DNA of 64,000 nucleotides from contig NZ_CATNLY010000054.1 in the NCBI RefSeq assembly GCF_950100655.1, positions 40,878 through 104,877 of the forward strand, in the 5' to 3' direction. Shown here piece after piece: positions 19,169 to 28,845 of this stretch (positions are counted from its first letter, which is position 1; the number at the start of each line of letters is the position of its first letter). The notes under the pieces were generated by a model. That model made no database searches. It was not told the origin of the DNA and was given only the letters and a program-made list of their open reading frames with translations. This stretch comes from Pleomorphomonas sp. T1.2MG-36 (GTDB taxonomy: Bacteria; Pseudomonadota; Alphaproteobacteria; Rhizobiales; Pleomorphomonadaceae). Made by a program: the position numbers and the translations under genes.

Positions 19169-20371
19169 TCAATCTTGATGCTTTGGTGGCGGCGGTGGCG
19201 AAGCCGGACGCCCCTGCCCGGCCGATTGCCCCTGATCCAGCTTGGCATTAGCCAGCCCAAGGAGAGATCCGGAATAGGCGCCCGGCGAACCGATGGCTTT
19301 GTCCTTCGCGGCCGACGCAACGGCACTGCCGGCGGACGCCGCGCCCCTCAGTCCGGAGAGAGCGGCGCTGCCGAAGGAGGAACCGCCTGCGCGCGCCGAT
19401 GTGTAGGCGGACGCCCCTGCCCTAGCCCCGCCCCAGGCGAGAGCCGCGCCGCCGGCCGCGAAACTCGCCGCTTGACCGCCATGGCGGATCGATTCCATGC
19501 CGCCAGTGACTGACGCGCCCTGGACGACGCCCTGAAGGATGGTCGGCACATACATGGCGATGACGAAGACCACGACGGCAATGCCGGCGATCGCAAGGGC
19601 GGTTTGATACTGGTCGCCGATGGCGGCGTCATTCGCGAGACCGATCAGCACGTCCGAACCGATCTTGGCGATCATCACGAGCGCCATCAGCTTCATGCCG
19701 ACGGAAAATGCATAGACGAGATAACGGACTGCAAAATCCTTGGTGTAGGACGAGCCACCGAGGCCAAGAAGGATCATACCGGCAAGGAGCCCGACATACA
19801 TTTCGACGAGGACCGAAAGGAAGATCGCGGCAACGAGCGAAAAAGCGATCACGCTGACGATCATGGCAAGCGAGGCTGACAGCGCCAGGGCATTGTCCTG
19901 GAACACGCCGAAGGAGATTTTCTCCGACATCTTCGAGGCGACGGTGAGCCCGGCGTTGAAAACATTGGCGGGCGAAGCCGATCCGCCGCCGGCACCGATC
20001 TGGAACAAGCTGTCGACGATCGCTTTGGCAAGCGCTGGCCCCCGGTCCAGCACGAAGGCGAAGAAGCCGACGAACATGATGCGGCGGGCAAGTTCGGCAA
20101 ACCAGGCGTCGAGCGAGGCGGCCTGCAAGGCAAGCCAGACGGCGGCAATCCCGATCTCGATCCCGGCGAGGATCCAGAACAGCGACCGCGCCGCATCCAT
20201 GATGGTGGTCTCCCAGCCCTTGGCCGCTCCCACCACCTGGTTTTCCAGGGTGGTGAGCACGCTGCCGTCGGCGGCAAGGGCGGGGGAAGAAGTGATGAAA
20301 ACGGCAACGGCGGCACAGGCCGCCACAGCCAAAGCTGGGTTCAGGGCCGCGGGCCTCATGACTGCTACCAT
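19169..20371 (-). CDS. trbL: TrbL, polytopic VirB6-like inner-membrane protein
   Basis: About 400 residues. A signal-like N-terminus (ALAVAACAAVAVFITSSPAL) is followed by five or six membrane helices, and then a Gly/Ala/Ser-rich tail ending in a proline run (ASPPPPPKHQD). This matches TrbL, the VirB6-like platform component. The ATG at 20371 overlaps the last codons of trbK and has GAGG upstream; a second ATG at 20359 lacks one. Longer frame upstream (to 20605) lies inside trbK and trbJ and is not used. Confidence 0.92.
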   Translation of the reverse strand: MVAVMRPAALNPALAVAACAAVAVFITSSPALAADGSVLTTLENQVVGAAKGWETTIMDAARSLFWILAGIEIGIAAVWLALQAASLDAWFAELARRIMFVGFFAFVLDRGPALAKAIVDSLFQIGAGGGSASPANVFNAGLTVASKMSEKISFGVFQDNALALSASLAMIVSVIAFSLVAAIFLSVLVEMYVGLLAGMILLGLGGSSYTKDFAVRYLVYAFSVGMKLMALVMIAKIGSDVLIGLANDAAIGDQYQTALAIAGIAVVVFVIAMYVPTILQGVVQGASVTGGMESIRHGGQAASFAAGGAALAWGGARAGASAYTSARAGGSSFGSAALSGLRGAASAGSAVASAAKDKAIGSPGAYSGSLLGLANAKLDQGQSAGQGRPASPPPPPKHQD

Positions 20372-20583
20372 CGTGGCCTCATTTCCTGGCCACCGGTAAG
20401 GGGTGGGGCCGTCGATTTGAAGAAGTCGCTTTGCCGCCTGTCGGTCGATGCTGTTGGTTGCGCCGGAGCGTTGCCTTCGATGCAGGTTCTCGAACCAGCG
20501 ACTTGCCAGCTGATCGCTCCGGCGATCGAGGCCGAGAGCAAGCTCGCGATCATCGTGGTAAAGAAAAGAGTGCGGTTCACCAT
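20365..20583 (-). CDS. trbK: TrbK-like small entry-exclusion protein
   Basis: A 72-residue protein with an N-terminal hydrophobic segment (LFFTTMIASLLSASIAGAI) and a short polar tail, in the position of trbK between trbJ and trbL. TrbK blocks redundant mating into cells that already carry the plasmid. Its start overlaps the end of trbJ by 7 bases. The last 20 residues (FFKSTAPPLTGGQEMRPRW) nearly repeat the end of TrbJ. No lipobox is clear, unlike classical TrbK; function rests on position and size. Confidence 0.75.
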   Translation of the reverse strand: MVNRTLFFTTMIASLLSASIAGAISWQVAGSRTCIEGNAPAQPTASTDRRQSDFFKSTAPPLTGGQEMRPRW

Positions 20584-21371
20584 CTCGGGCGCATCTCCTG
20601 TCCACCGGATATCGATGGCGCGGTCGACTTGAAGAACTCCTCGCGGCGAGCCTGAGACAGGTCCTTTTCGGACTGCTCGGATTGGTACCAGGTCGCCATC
20701 ATGGTCATCTGCTGGGAGACAAGACCCCGCAGCTTCTGCATCTGCGCGACCTCTTGGGCGGCGATGTCATGGCCGACCTGAAGCGCCTTCATCTGGCCGT
20801 CGGCGCCTTCAGACATCGAGCGCAACTGCGACATGGTCGCCTCCTCACTGCCGAACTGACCGGCGGTGAGGTTTGCGGCCTTTAGCGTTCCCGAGATCGT
20901 GTCGCGATTGGTCGCCGACCAGGTCTGGTAGGAGGAAGAGAAACTCGACTCGCTCGGCAGGTTGGTCTTGAAGTCGGCGTAGCTCTGGAAGCGCTGTTTC
21001 AGGACATCATCGACATTGCCCATGGAAAAGGCGATGCCCTGCCCCTGATTGACGATCGAGCGTAACTGGTTGAGGTCGCCCTGGACCTCGCCCCAGACGT
21101 GGGTCGGCAACTGCGCGGTGTTCTGCAGCATGTTCTGATAAATGCGAAGCTGGTTCTGGATCTGCTCGGCGAGCTGCGAGATCTGGGTGATCTGATTGTT
21201 GATCTGCTGCGAGGACTGGCCGACGAGGTGGACGAGTTCGCCATTGTTGAGAATCTGCGTCCATTCGGTCGCTCCGCTGGTGAGCCCGCCGCCAGTGTGC
21301 CCCTCGGTGCACGAAAGCGACAAGGTGAGCGCAGCCGCGAGGATGCGGCCGATCGCATGAGGCTTGTTCAT
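20577..21371 (-). CDS. trbJ: TrbJ, VirB5-like pilus-associated protein
   Basis: A 264-residue exported protein with a short signal sequence (ILAAALTLSLSCTEG) and long Gln/Asn-rich helices (SSQQINNQITQISQLAEQIQ, IQNQLRIYQNMLQNTAQLP), the pattern of TrbJ/VirB5. The ATG at 21371 overlaps the trbE stop (ATGA), which settles the start against an upstream frame to 21464. The C-terminus (FFKSTAPSISGGQEMRPRW) is shared with the next gene product. Confidence 0.92.
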   Translation of the reverse strand: MNKPHAIGRILAAALTLSLSCTEGHTGGGLTSGATEWTQILNNGELVHLVGQSSQQINNQITQISQLAEQIQNQLRIYQNMLQNTAQLPTHVWGEVQGDLNQLRSIVNQGQGIAFSMGNVDDVLKQRFQSYADFKTNLPSESSFSSSYQTWSATNRDTISGTLKAANLTAGQFGSEEATMSQLRSMSEGADGQMKALQVGHDIAAQEVAQMQKLRGLVSQQMTMMATWYQSEQSEKDLSQARREEFFKSTAPSISGGQEMRPRW

Positions 21372-23869
21372 TCTGCCCTCTCCGTTTGTGGTTCCACTCG
21401 GCTCGGACCAAGCACTTGCTGCGCATGGGCAATTCCGCGCGCTTCCAGCCAATGCACCGGCCAATTGGTGCCATGGGCGGCCTTGAGTTCGAGGATGCGT
21501 TTGAGATGGTCGCGACTGGAGGCGCCGACGAAGGCGAGCGCTACGGGGCCGAGTGCCATGTCAAAAAGGCGCCGGCCGTCGGTTGAGGTGACGTAATAGT
21601 CGCGCTTCGGAATGGCTGAGGCGATGATGTCGATCTGCCGCTCGTTGAAGCCGAGCTTCTCGTAGAACTCGCGGGTGCCGGGTTCGCGCGCCGAGCCATT
21701 TGGCAGACAAATCTTGGTCGGGCAGGATTCCTTCAGGACATCGATGATGCCAGAGCGGTCCGCGTCGGAGATCGACTGGGTGGCGAGTACGACGGCACAG
21801 TTGGCCTTGCGCAGCACCTTCAGCCACTCGCGGATCTTGTCGCGAAAGAGGGGGTGGCCGAGCATCAGCCAGGCCTCGTCGAGCAGGATCAGGCTCGGCG
21901 CGCCGGTCAGGCGCTTCTCAATCCGGCGGAAGAGATAGGTGAGCACGGCGACGAGGTTGCGTGTCCCCATGTTCATCAGCTCTTCGATCTCGAAGGTTTG
22001 GAAGGACTGAAGCGTCAACCCGTCCTGTTCCGCATCCATGAGATGGCCCATGGGGCCATCGACAGTGTAGGCGTGGAGTGCGTCCTTGATCTCGCGCATC
22101 TGCACCCCCGACACGAAATCGGAGAGCGAGCGGCCCGGTGCGTTGGCCATCAGGTCGACCTGGCGGGCGATGGCGTTGCGATGATCTGGTGTGATGGTGA
22201 CGCCCTGCAAAGCAACCAGCATCTCCAGCCAGTCCGTCGCCCAGGCTTTGTCGCCATCGGTTGAGAGCTCGCCGAGTGGGCAAAACGAGAGTGAAGCTCT
22301 CAGTTCGTCGTCGCTGTCTCCTCCGATTTCATAGTGATCGCCGCCCGCGGCGAGCGTCAGCGGCATGAGCGATCGGCCCTTGTCGAAGGCGAAGATCTGC
22401 GCGCCGTCATAGCGACGGAACTGTGCCGCGATCAGCGCCAGCAGGGTTGATTTGCCCGAGCCTGTCGGCCCGAAGATCAGCGTGTGGCCGACGTCATCGA
22501 CGTGAAGGTTCAGCCGAAATGGGGTCGAGCCGGAGGCGACTTGGCAGAGTGGCGGCGAGTTAGGCGGATAGAACGGGCATGGCGCCACAGGGCTCCCCGA
22601 CCAGACGGAGTTGAGCGGCAGGAGATCAGAGAGATTGCGGGTGTTGATCAGCGGTTCGCGGATATTGGCGTACCAGTTGCCGGGGAGGCTGCCGAGAAAG
22701 GCCTCGGTGGCGTTCAGCGTCTCGACGCGCGCCCCGAACCCCTCAGCCTGGACGACGCGGCGAATGCTTTCGCAGTTTTCTCGCAAGCGCTCGGCGTCAC
22801 TGTCATGCAGTACGATGACCGGGGTGTAATAGCCATAAGCCACCAGTTGGGAGGCAGCTTCCGCAATCGCGTCCTCCGTTTCCGTGACCATGGCCATAGC
22901 GTCCTGGTCGACGGAGCGCGATTGGGTTTGAAATAGCTGGTCGAAGAAGGGCCGGACCTTCTGCTGCCATTTCTTGCGTGTGCGCTCGAGCCGGTCGCGC
23001 GCCTCCAGCTCATCGAGGAACATGAAGCGGCTCGACCAGCGGTAGGTGAGCGGCATCCGGTCGAGGCTGTTGAGGATGCCCGGCCAGCTTTCAGCCGGCA
23101 GACCGTCGATGGCGACAACGCCGACAAAGCGACCCTCGACCATGGGCGTCAGGCCATGCTGGTATTCCGCCGTCACCAGCCAGTCGAGATACATGGGGAT
23201 CTCTGGCAGGCGCACCGGGTGGTTCTCAGCGGTGACGCAATAGCGGATGAACTGAAAGAGATCGTCGAACCGGGCAATGCGGGACCGGCCCGCCTTCCCT
23301 CCCCGCTCGACGAGCTTCCGCGTGCGCATGCGCTCGATGGAAATGGCATTTGCGAGATATTGCTCGACCTCGCGGATCGAGGTTTCGAAGGACTGCAGAG
23401 CGGTTTCGGCGAATGTGGCCGTCCGACTGGCCTCGTCGGAATAGACATAGCGGGCAAGGCCGGACCTGCGACGTTCCGGCGGCCGCCAGGTCAGGATTAG
23501 GGCGTGCCGGCTTTCGAAATGCCCCCGCTCCTGCTTGAAATGCGCCCGCCGTTCCGCGTCGATCGCGCGGGTAACGGCGTCGGGGAAATGGCCGGCGTCT
23601 TCCGTCGGGTAGTCGGTTGTCGAAATGCGCAGCGCCTCGACCTGGATCATCCAGCCGGAGCCGAGGCGTGCAAGGATCGCATTGATCTGGCGCGAGACCT
23701 CATTGCGCTCGACGTCAGTGGAACTCTCCGAATCCGGCCCTGCGAAATACCAGCCTGCCATCAGCGAGCCGTCCTTCAGGAGAATAACGCCATTTGCGAC
23801 GAGCCCGGCATAGGGCACGAGATCCGAGAAGGACGGATCGCGGTGGCGGAAGGCGGAAAGCGCGGCCAT
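21368..23869 (-). CDS. trbE: TrbE, VirB4-family transfer ATPase
   Basis: An 833-residue ATPase, full length for TrbE. The N-terminal CagE/TrbE domain (YAGLVANGVILLKDGSLMAG) is followed by the ATPase core with Walker A in IFGPTGSGKSTLLALI (about residues 472-480), Walker B in PSLILLDEAWLMLGHPLF, and the conserved ATQSISDADRSG. It energises pilus assembly and substrate transfer at the inner membrane. Confidence 0.96.
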   Translation of the reverse strand: MAALSAFRHRDPSFSDLVPYAGLVANGVILLKDGSLMAGWYFAGPDSESSTDVERNEVSRQINAILARLGSGWMIQVEALRISTTDYPTEDAGHFPDAVTRAIDAERRAHFKQERGHFESRHALILTWRPPERRRSGLARYVYSDEASRTATFAETALQSFETSIREVEQYLANAISIERMRTRKLVERGGKAGRSRIARFDDLFQFIRYCVTAENHPVRLPEIPMYLDWLVTAEYQHGLTPMVEGRFVGVVAIDGLPAESWPGILNSLDRMPLTYRWSSRFMFLDELEARDRLERTRKKWQQKVRPFFDQLFQTQSRSVDQDAMAMVTETEDAIAEAASQLVAYGYYTPVIVLHDSDAERLRENCESIRRVVQAEGFGARVETLNATEAFLGSLPGNWYANIREPLINTRNLSDLLPLNSVWSGSPVAPCPFYPPNSPPLCQVASGSTPFRLNLHVDDVGHTLIFGPTGSGKSTLLALIAAQFRRYDGAQIFAFDKGRSLMPLTLAAGGDHYEIGGDSDDELRASLSFCPLGELSTDGDKAWATDWLEMLVALQGVTITPDHRNAIARQVDLMANAPGRSLSDFVSGVQMREIKDALHAYTVDGPMGHLMDAEQDGLTLQSFQTFEIEELMNMGTRNLVAVLTYLFRRIEKRLTGAPSLILLDEAWLMLGHPLFRDKIREWLKVLRKANCAVVLATQSISDADRSGIIDVLKESCPTKICLPNGSAREPGTREFYEKLGFNERQIDIIASAIPKRDYYVTSTDGRRLFDMALGPVALAFVGASSRDHLKRILELKAAHGTNWPVHWLEARGIAHAQQVLGPSRVEPQTERAE

Positions 23870-23879
23870 GACGGATCCC

Positions 23880-24179
23880 TCAAGCGCGCCGCCAGGGCGA
23901 CGATGTCGGGCGATAGTGCGAGCGGTAGGTGATGTGGCGCAGATAGACGCGCCGCATCAGCGGATCTGCCTTGGCCATCATGCGCAGAAGGCCGACGATC
24001 ACCGTCCAGACGGCGAGACCGAAGAGAGCCGAGATCCAGGTCAGCACGACGAAGATCAGGATGATCGAGGCAAGACCCGTGACGAGCACCAGTTCGCGGT
24101 CGGCCCCCATCAGGAGATTTGGCCGCGACAGGGCTCGATGGATGCGGGTGCGTTGGAGGGATGAGCCAAGGTCAGCCAT
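23880..24179 (-). CDS. trbD: TrbD, VirB3-like inner-membrane protein
   Basis: A 99-residue protein opening with the family pattern (LQRTRIHRALSRPNLLMGAD) and one or two hydrophobic helices (LVLVTGLASIILIFVVLTWI, LFGLAVWTVIVGLL). Its start shares a base with the trbC stop (TGATG), showing translational coupling. VirB3-type proteins work with the VirB4-like TrbE. Confidence 0.93.
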   Translation of the reverse strand: MADLGSSLQRTRIHRALSRPNLLMGADRELVLVTGLASIILIFVVLTWISALFGLAVWTVIVGLLRMMAKADPLMRRVYLRHITYRSHYRPTSSPWRRA

Positions 24180-24550
24180 CAGCGCTCAGCCCCTGCCCTG
24201 TCGGATGCCGGCGTGCTCTCGTCCCCTGCGATGCCGATCGAGGCTCCCGTGGCACCGAACAGCGCGACGATCTGGGTGGCACCGAGCAGGATGCCGGCGA
24301 CAAGCACGACATACATGAGCCGTCGCGCGAAATCGTTGAGTTCGCCGCCGAAGATAAGCATGCCGCCAGCGACCGCGACAGCGGCGAGCGCAATGAAGCC
24401 GGCGACTGGTCCGGTGATCGATTGCTGGATCTGCTGGAGCGGTCCCTCCCAAGGTAGACTGCCGCCAGACGAGGCGAAGGCCGGGTGGCTGAGTGCTGCC
24501 CCGACGACGAAAGCAAGGACAATGCGGGCAAGGAGGGCTTTACGCGACAT
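24179..24550 (-). CDS. trbC: TrbC, prepilin of the conjugative pilus
   Basis: A 123-residue protein with a signal peptide ([17 protein letters not shown]) and two hydrophobic helices ([40 protein letters not shown]), the pattern of TrbC/VirB2 pilins that are cleaved and, in related systems, cyclised. It overlaps the end of trbB by 11 bases. Confidence 0.93.
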   Translation of the reverse strand: MSRKALLARIVLAFVVGAALSHPAFASSGGSLPWEGPLQQIQQSITGPVAGFIALAAVAVAGGMLIFGGELNDFARRLMYVVLVAGILLGATQIVALFGATGASIGIAGDESTPASDRAGAER

Positions 24551-25508
24551 GGGCGCGGTCCTTTTGTGCGTAGGATTCGATCTGGTAGCGGCCGCTGGAG
24601 AAACTCTCGACGTGAAGGACGTCCCTGACGATGCGGCCCTTCGGCGTTCGCTCGATGGAGACGATCAGGTCGACGGCTTCGCCAATGACGTCCTGCATTG
24701 GCTGCTGGCTTGCTTCGGCCGTCAGCTGTTCGAGCCGGCGTAGTGCTGATTCCGCTGAGTTGGCATGGATAGTGGCGACACCGCCCGGGTGTCCGGTGTT
24801 CCAGGCCTTGAGGAGGGTTAGTGCCGCGCCGTCGCGGACTTCACCGACGATGATCCGGTCGGGTCTCAATCGCATGGTGCTTTTGAGGAGGCGCGCCATG
24901 TCCACGGTGTCGGAGGTGTGCAGCGCCACGACATTCTCTCCGTCGCACTGGATCTCGGCGGTATCCTCAAGGACAAGCAGGCGATCATCTGGAGCGTTGT
25001 CGGCGATCTCGGCGATCACGGCATTGGCCAGCGTCGTCTTGCCCGATCCCGTCCCCCCGGAGATGACGATGTTGAGTTTCGATGCCACCGCATTGCGGAT
25101 AATGTCGGCCTGAGCGGCGGTCATTACTCTGCCGCTCACATAATCGGCGAGCGGTATCAGCCTTGATGCCCTGCGACGGATGGTGAAGGTTGGCCCACCC
25201 ACGACGGGCGGCAATAGTCCTTCAAATCGATGACCGCCGATTGGCAACTCGCCCGAGATGATCGGCTGCTCGTCATCTGCCTCCGAGTTCAGAGCGTGGG
25301 CAACACTGCCGATGACGATTTCGGCGGTGGCCGCCGTCATCTCGCCGGCTGGAGCAATGCCGTGGCCGAGCCGTTCGATGAAGAGCTTACCATCGGGGTT
25401 GAGCATAATTTCGACGACGGTCGGATCGTCGAGAGCGACACAGAGCTGGTCGCCGAGCGCGTCCTGGAGCTTGCGCACCAGACGGGGGTGTGAGCGGAGC
25501 TGGGTCAT
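24540..25508 (-). CDS. trbB: TrbB, VirB11-family traffic ATPase
   Basis: A 322-residue hexameric secretion ATPase. Walker A is in [19 protein letters not shown] (about residues 147-158), the Asp box in [12 protein letters not shown], Walker B in [17 protein letters not shown] and the His box in [13 protein letters not shown]. It starts 14 bases after traI and begins the trb part of the operon. Confidence 0.96.
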   Translation of the reverse strand: MTQLRSHPRLVRKLQDALGDQLCVALDDPTVVEIMLNPDGKLFIERLGHGIAPAGEMTAATAEIVIGSVAHALNSEADDEQPIISGELPIGGHRFEGLLPPVVGGPTFTIRRRASRLIPLADYVSGRVMTAAQADIIRNAVASKLNIVISGGTGSGKTTLANAVIAEIADNAPDDRLLVLEDTAEIQCDGENVVALHTSDTVDMARLLKSTMRLRPDRIIVGEVRDGAALTLLKAWNTGHPGGVATIHANSAESALRRLEQLTAEASQQPMQDVIGEAVDLIVSIERTPKGRIVRDVLHVESFSSGRYQIESYAQKDRAHVA

Positions 25509-25522
25509 GGACGATGTCCCGC

Positions 25523-26158
25523 TTATGCTGCTCGCCGCGTCGGCCGGACGATCGGCGAATAGTCCGCTGGCCTAACGACCGCAAAGCTAGTCCTGTCGGC
25601 CGGCAGCAAGCCCACCACGGCCTTTGTATTGCCGATGGGTTTGGGTTCGCCAATCCGCGCCATCGGCCAACCGGCCCGCCGCAGGATCCGCTCGATCCGA
25701 AGGTCCGTCGCCGTGATCAGCTCGCCGTAGCCATTGGCCATCGACCATTCGATGATGGCGGCAAACAGGGTCCAGGTCGCGCTGTGCAATGCTTGGCCCT
25801 GCTCGCCAGGCTCGTATGCAGTGGTGACCGAGGTGTCGACGCAAAAGCGCGAACTCTCGATCATGCCGGCATGCGGCCGGAACAGTCCCTGCCCTCTCAA
25901 CTCCGGGAAGAGCACGGACAGGAGCGTCGGTCCCGTCGCTGGCAGGAGACGAACGGTACCAACCACCGTTTCCCGCGCATCGACGACAAGAATGTAGGTC
26001 GGCTGGCAGAGGTCGAACTCGTCGTGCTCGCGCCCGTCGCGAACCTTCACGTCCCAGTTCAGGCGGTCATGAAAGACCCGTGCTCGCAACTGATGCATCC
26101 GGTCGAGAATGGCCGCCTGGGACCGATAATGCTCAGGAGAAATCGCGATCGCTCGCAT
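25523..26158 (-). CDS. traI: TraI, acyl-homoserine-lactone synthase
   Basis: A 211-residue LuxI-family enzyme that joins S-adenosylmethionine and an acyl carrier protein-bound fatty acid to make the signal sensed by TraR. Family residues are present: Arg, Phe and Trp in LRARVFHDRLNWDV, Asp and Tyr in EFDLCQPTYILVVD, the Arg in VGTVRLLPATGPTLL and ESSRFCVD. The ATG at 26158 has GGAG 8 bases upstream. It is the first gene of the traI-trb operon and is divergent from repA, as on Ti-type plasmids. Confidence 0.95.
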   Translation of the reverse strand: MRAIAISPEHYRSQAAILDRMHQLRARVFHDRLNWDVKVRDGREHDEFDLCQPTYILVVDARETVVGTVRLLPATGPTLLSVLFPELRGQGLFRPHAGMIESSRFCVDTSVTTAYEPGEQGQALHSATWTLFAAIIEWSMANGYGELITATDLRIERILRRAGWPMARIGEPKPIGNTKAVVGLLPADRTSFAVVRPADYSPIVRPTRRAA

Positions 26159-26472
26159 GTTTCTGGCTCCGAATCTAGCAATTGAGGAGCGCAAGAAGCC
26201 ATGTCTGGGGTGGCGTGACGACTAATGAAAGTATGAGTGCTTGGGGGCTTGGCTGTGGACTAGACTAGGTCCCGAGTCGGAGATACGGGGCGGCTGCGGG
26301 CCATGAGCCAGCAGGGAAAGCCATTATGCACACTCGGTTCTGAGAGGCTGATGCCATCCAAGGGGTCATTAGGATTTCGTTAACCCAATATTCCTTTACG
26401 GAATCGGGGAATCGTGTTCATTCTGACGGCAATGAAGCGCTTGAGGGCGTAAATACCGTTGGAGGCCACGGA
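26159..26472. promoter_or_regulatory. Divergent promoter region of traI-trb and repABC
   Basis: About 315 bases between the two operons. On Ti-type plasmids this region holds TraR sites controlling both; I could not identify a clear 18-bp tra box here. The inverted repeat ATTCCtttacGGAAT (26390-26404), about 70 bases before repA, is a candidate RepA operator. Confidence 0.5.
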
Positions 26473-27684
26473 ATGGCGTCGAAAGCCGCCCCGCTCCCCA
26501 CTTCGAATGAAGTGCCCCAGCAAATGGGTTTCGACCGCCTTGCCGAGGTGCTTTCGTCACGCATCTCCAAGATGCGGCAGAAGATTTATGCGCCCGATGC
26601 GCGGAAGCAGCTTCGCAAATTCAGTTCCGGTGAGGCTTCGAAGCTTCTGGGGATCAGCGACTCTCATCTCAGGCAGCTTAGCATAGATGGCATTGGTCCC
26701 CAGCCAGAGCTTGGTGCTGGCGGCAAGAGGCTGTACTCGCTTGCGGATATAAACGTTCTTCGGCAGCATTTCGCTGGAACGCGTCCTAAGAACGCGCTTC
26801 AGGTGTTCCCACGTCGCCGGCCGGGAGAGAAGTTGCAGGTGATCGCCTGCGCCTCGTTTAAGGGCGGTTCCGGCAAAACGACGACGAGTGCGACGGCGGC
26901 GCATTACTTGGCGCTGCGCGGCTACCGGGTGCTGGCTATCGACCTCGACCCGCAAGGATCCATGACGGCCATTTTCGGCATTCAGCCCGAGACAGATCTT
27001 GGTGACAACGAGAGCCTCTACGGCGCGATCCGTTACGATGACGATCGCCGCGATATCCGAGACGTAATCCGCGAGACCTATTTCGAAGGCATTGATCTCA
27101 TTCCGGGTGCCATTGAGCTCCAGGAGTGGGAGCATGAAGTTCCCGTTGCCATGCAGCAGCGCGGAACGTCTCCGTTTTTCCGCCGGATCGCCGAAGTGCT
27201 AGCCGAGGTCGAGGACGACTACGACGTCGTCGTGCTCGATTGCCCTCCTCAGCTCGGCTTTCTGACGCTCTCCGCTTTGACGGCCGCCACGGGGGTTCTG
27301 ATCCCGGTATTCCCCCACATGCTGGACGTAATGAGTTTGTCGGCCTTCCTTCTAATGGCTTCGGACCTGCTCAACGTTGTAGAGAAGCGCGGTGGTGCGT
27401 TCCAACGCGATTGGATCAACTTCCTGATCACCAGGCACAACCCGAATGACGCAACGGAGGTCGATATTGTCTCCTTGCTCCGTTCGCTCTTCAAGCAGCA
27501 AGTACTGACGCGCCCGGCCGTCCAGTCGGCAGCCATTTCGAGCGCTGGTCTCTTTCGTCGGACGATCTATGAAATCGATCGCGGCGATGTCGGCCGTGGC
27601 ACCTACGACCGCGCCCTAGAGTCGATGAACGGAGTTTGCGAGGAAATCGAGAGCCTGCTCACCAAGTCGTGGGGGCGCACATGA
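26473..27684 (+). CDS. repA: RepA, ParA-type partition ATPase and rep repressor
   Basis: A 403-residue protein. The N-terminal DNA-binding region (SSGEASKLLGISDSHLRQLS) is followed by a ParA ATPase with the deviant Walker A in FKGGSGKTTTSATAAHYLAL (about residues 137-145), the A' motif in VLAIDLDPQGSMT and Walker B in DVVVLDCPPQLGFL. It moves plasmid copies with RepB and represses the repABC promoter. GGAGG precedes the ATG. The stop overlaps the repB start. Confidence 0.97.
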   Translation: MASKAAPLPTSNEVPQQMGFDRLAEVLSSRISKMRQKIYAPDARKQLRKFSSGEASKLLGISDSHLRQLSIDGIGPQPELGAGGKRLYSLADINVLRQHFAGTRPKNALQVFPRRRPGEKLQVIACASFKGGSGKTTTSATAAHYLALRGYRVLAIDLDPQGSMTAIFGIQPETDLGDNESLYGAIRYDDDRRDIRDVIRETYFEGIDLIPGAIELQEWEHEVPVAMQQRGTSPFFRRIAEVLAEVEDDYDVVVLDCPPQLGFLTLSALTAATGVLIPVFPHMLDVMSLSAFLLMASDLLNVVEKRGGAFQRDWINFLITRHNPNDATEVDIVSLLRSLFKQQVLTRPAVQSAAISSAGLFRRTIYEIDRGDVGRGTYDRALESMNGVCEEIESLLTKSWGRT

Positions 27685-28769
27685 GCAAGCAGCGTGATCG
27701 CAGCCGGGGGATTCTCGGGCTGATTGACGACGATGAAGATGTCTCTGGTGCCCCCTCGCCGGCCGATAAGGCCGACGCATCAACGCGGGCGCTAAAGCAC
27801 ATGCCCTCCGGCAGCATCAAAACGCTGGAGAGTACGCTGACGAGGGCTGAACGCGAAGCCGAAGAGCTTCGCAGGCTGGTCGCGTCCGGTGCGCAGGTCA
27901 TCGAGCTCGATGTGAGCCTCGTGCAGCCTTCTCCCCATGCTGACCGCATGGAAGATGACAGTGCCGAGGCGTTCGACACACTAAAGGCGTCGATTGCGGA
28001 GAACGGGCAACAGGTACCGATCCTGGTTCGACCCCACCCGACTGATCCGGACCGCTACGAGGCTGCCTACGGCCATCGGCGGCTTCGAGCTGCGGCTGAT
28101 CTCGGGCTAACGGTTCGTGCCGTTGTTAAGCCCCTGACAGACGAACAACTGGTACTCGCCCAGGGCATCGAAAACTCGGCTCGGCAGGACCTTTCCTGGA
28201 TCGAGCAAGCTGTCTTTGCGTTGAAGCTGGGTGAGCGTGGTTTCCCGCAGCGGGCAATTGCAGCGGCTCTTTCCATTCAGCGTCAGAACGCGAACCAAAT
28301 GATCTCGGCGGCGCGGAAGATCCCGGCTGACATCATTCACGCTATCGGGCGTGCGCCCAAGGTCGGCCGACCGAGATGGCTGGAACTGGCTGACCGGCTG
28401 GCGAATGGTGTTTCGCCCTCTGTTCGCTCTGTCCTCTCCGCTCCGGCTTTTTCCTCGCTCCCTTCGGACGAGCGCTTCGAGGCCCTCCTGATGGCCGCCA
28501 CGCCAGATACCGAGGTATCCCGGCCGGCGCATGTGCCGCGGTTGTCCGCAGCCACGCTGTCCCTACCGGGCGGCCGTACGGTGGGGTCGTTCGTTCGCGG
28601 CGCTAAGACGGCGACGCTAAAACTTGAGGACGTGGATTTCGGAACTTGGCTTGCCGAGCGCGTACCCGCGCTACATGCCGAGTTCTCAGCTCAAACCGGG
28701 GACCCAACGCGGAACCCAGAATCAGCTAGTGTTTCCGGCACATCGGTCGGCAACACTCAAGAGGAGTGA
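27681..28769 (+). CDS. repB: RepB, ParB-type centromere-binding protein
   Basis: A 362-residue protein starting at an ATG that overlaps the repA stop (ATGA). It has the N-terminal RepA-interaction leader (SKQRDRSRGILGLIDD), a ParB/Spo0J domain with the arginine patch (YEAAYGHRRLRAAADLGLTV) and box II (LAQGIENSARQDLSWIEQAV), a helix-turn-helix (FPQRAIAAALSIQRQNANQM) and a RepB C-terminal domain. It should bind the parS-like palindromes downstream of repC. Confidence 0.96.
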   Translation: MSKQRDRSRGILGLIDDDEDVSGAPSPADKADASTRALKHMPSGSIKTLESTLTRAEREAEELRRLVASGAQVIELDVSLVQPSPHADRMEDDSAEAFDTLKASIAENGQQVPILVRPHPTDPDRYEAAYGHRRLRAAADLGLTVRAVVKPLTDEQLVLAQGIENSARQDLSWIEQAVFALKLGERGFPQRAIAAALSIQRQNANQMISAARKIPADIIHAIGRAPKVGRPRWLELADRLANGVSPSVRSVLSAPAFSSLPSDERFEALLMAATPDTEVSRPAHVPRLSAATLSLPGGRTVGSFVRGAKTATLKLEDVDFGTWLAERVPALHAEFSAQTGDPTRNPESASVSGTSVGNTQEE

Positions 28770-28780
28770 CTCGGACAAAG

Positions 28781-28833
28781 GAAAAGGGGCCACCAACGTT
28801 TCCGCCGGAAGCCCCATCTCTGATGTGTAGCAA
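28781..28833 (-). ncRNA. repABC antisense counter-transcribed RNA (incompatibility RNA)
   Basis: On the minus strand, TTGACG (complement of 28863-28868), a 17-base spacer and TTATCT (complement of 28840-28845) make a strong promoter. About 52 bases downstream comes a terminator: GGGGC and GCCCC pair around a loop including GGCGGAAACGTTGG, followed by TTTT. The transcript is antisense to the repB-repC leader. In repABC plasmids this RNA lowers repC expression and sets copy number and incompatibility. Exact ends are estimated. Confidence 0.88.
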
Positions 28834-28845
28834 CGACAGAGATAA

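Noticed and set aside
20577-20640. Assembly duplication as the cause of the shared TrbJ/TrbK tails
   Set aside because: The two DNA stretches differ at many silent positions, so they are diverged sequence and not a copy error.
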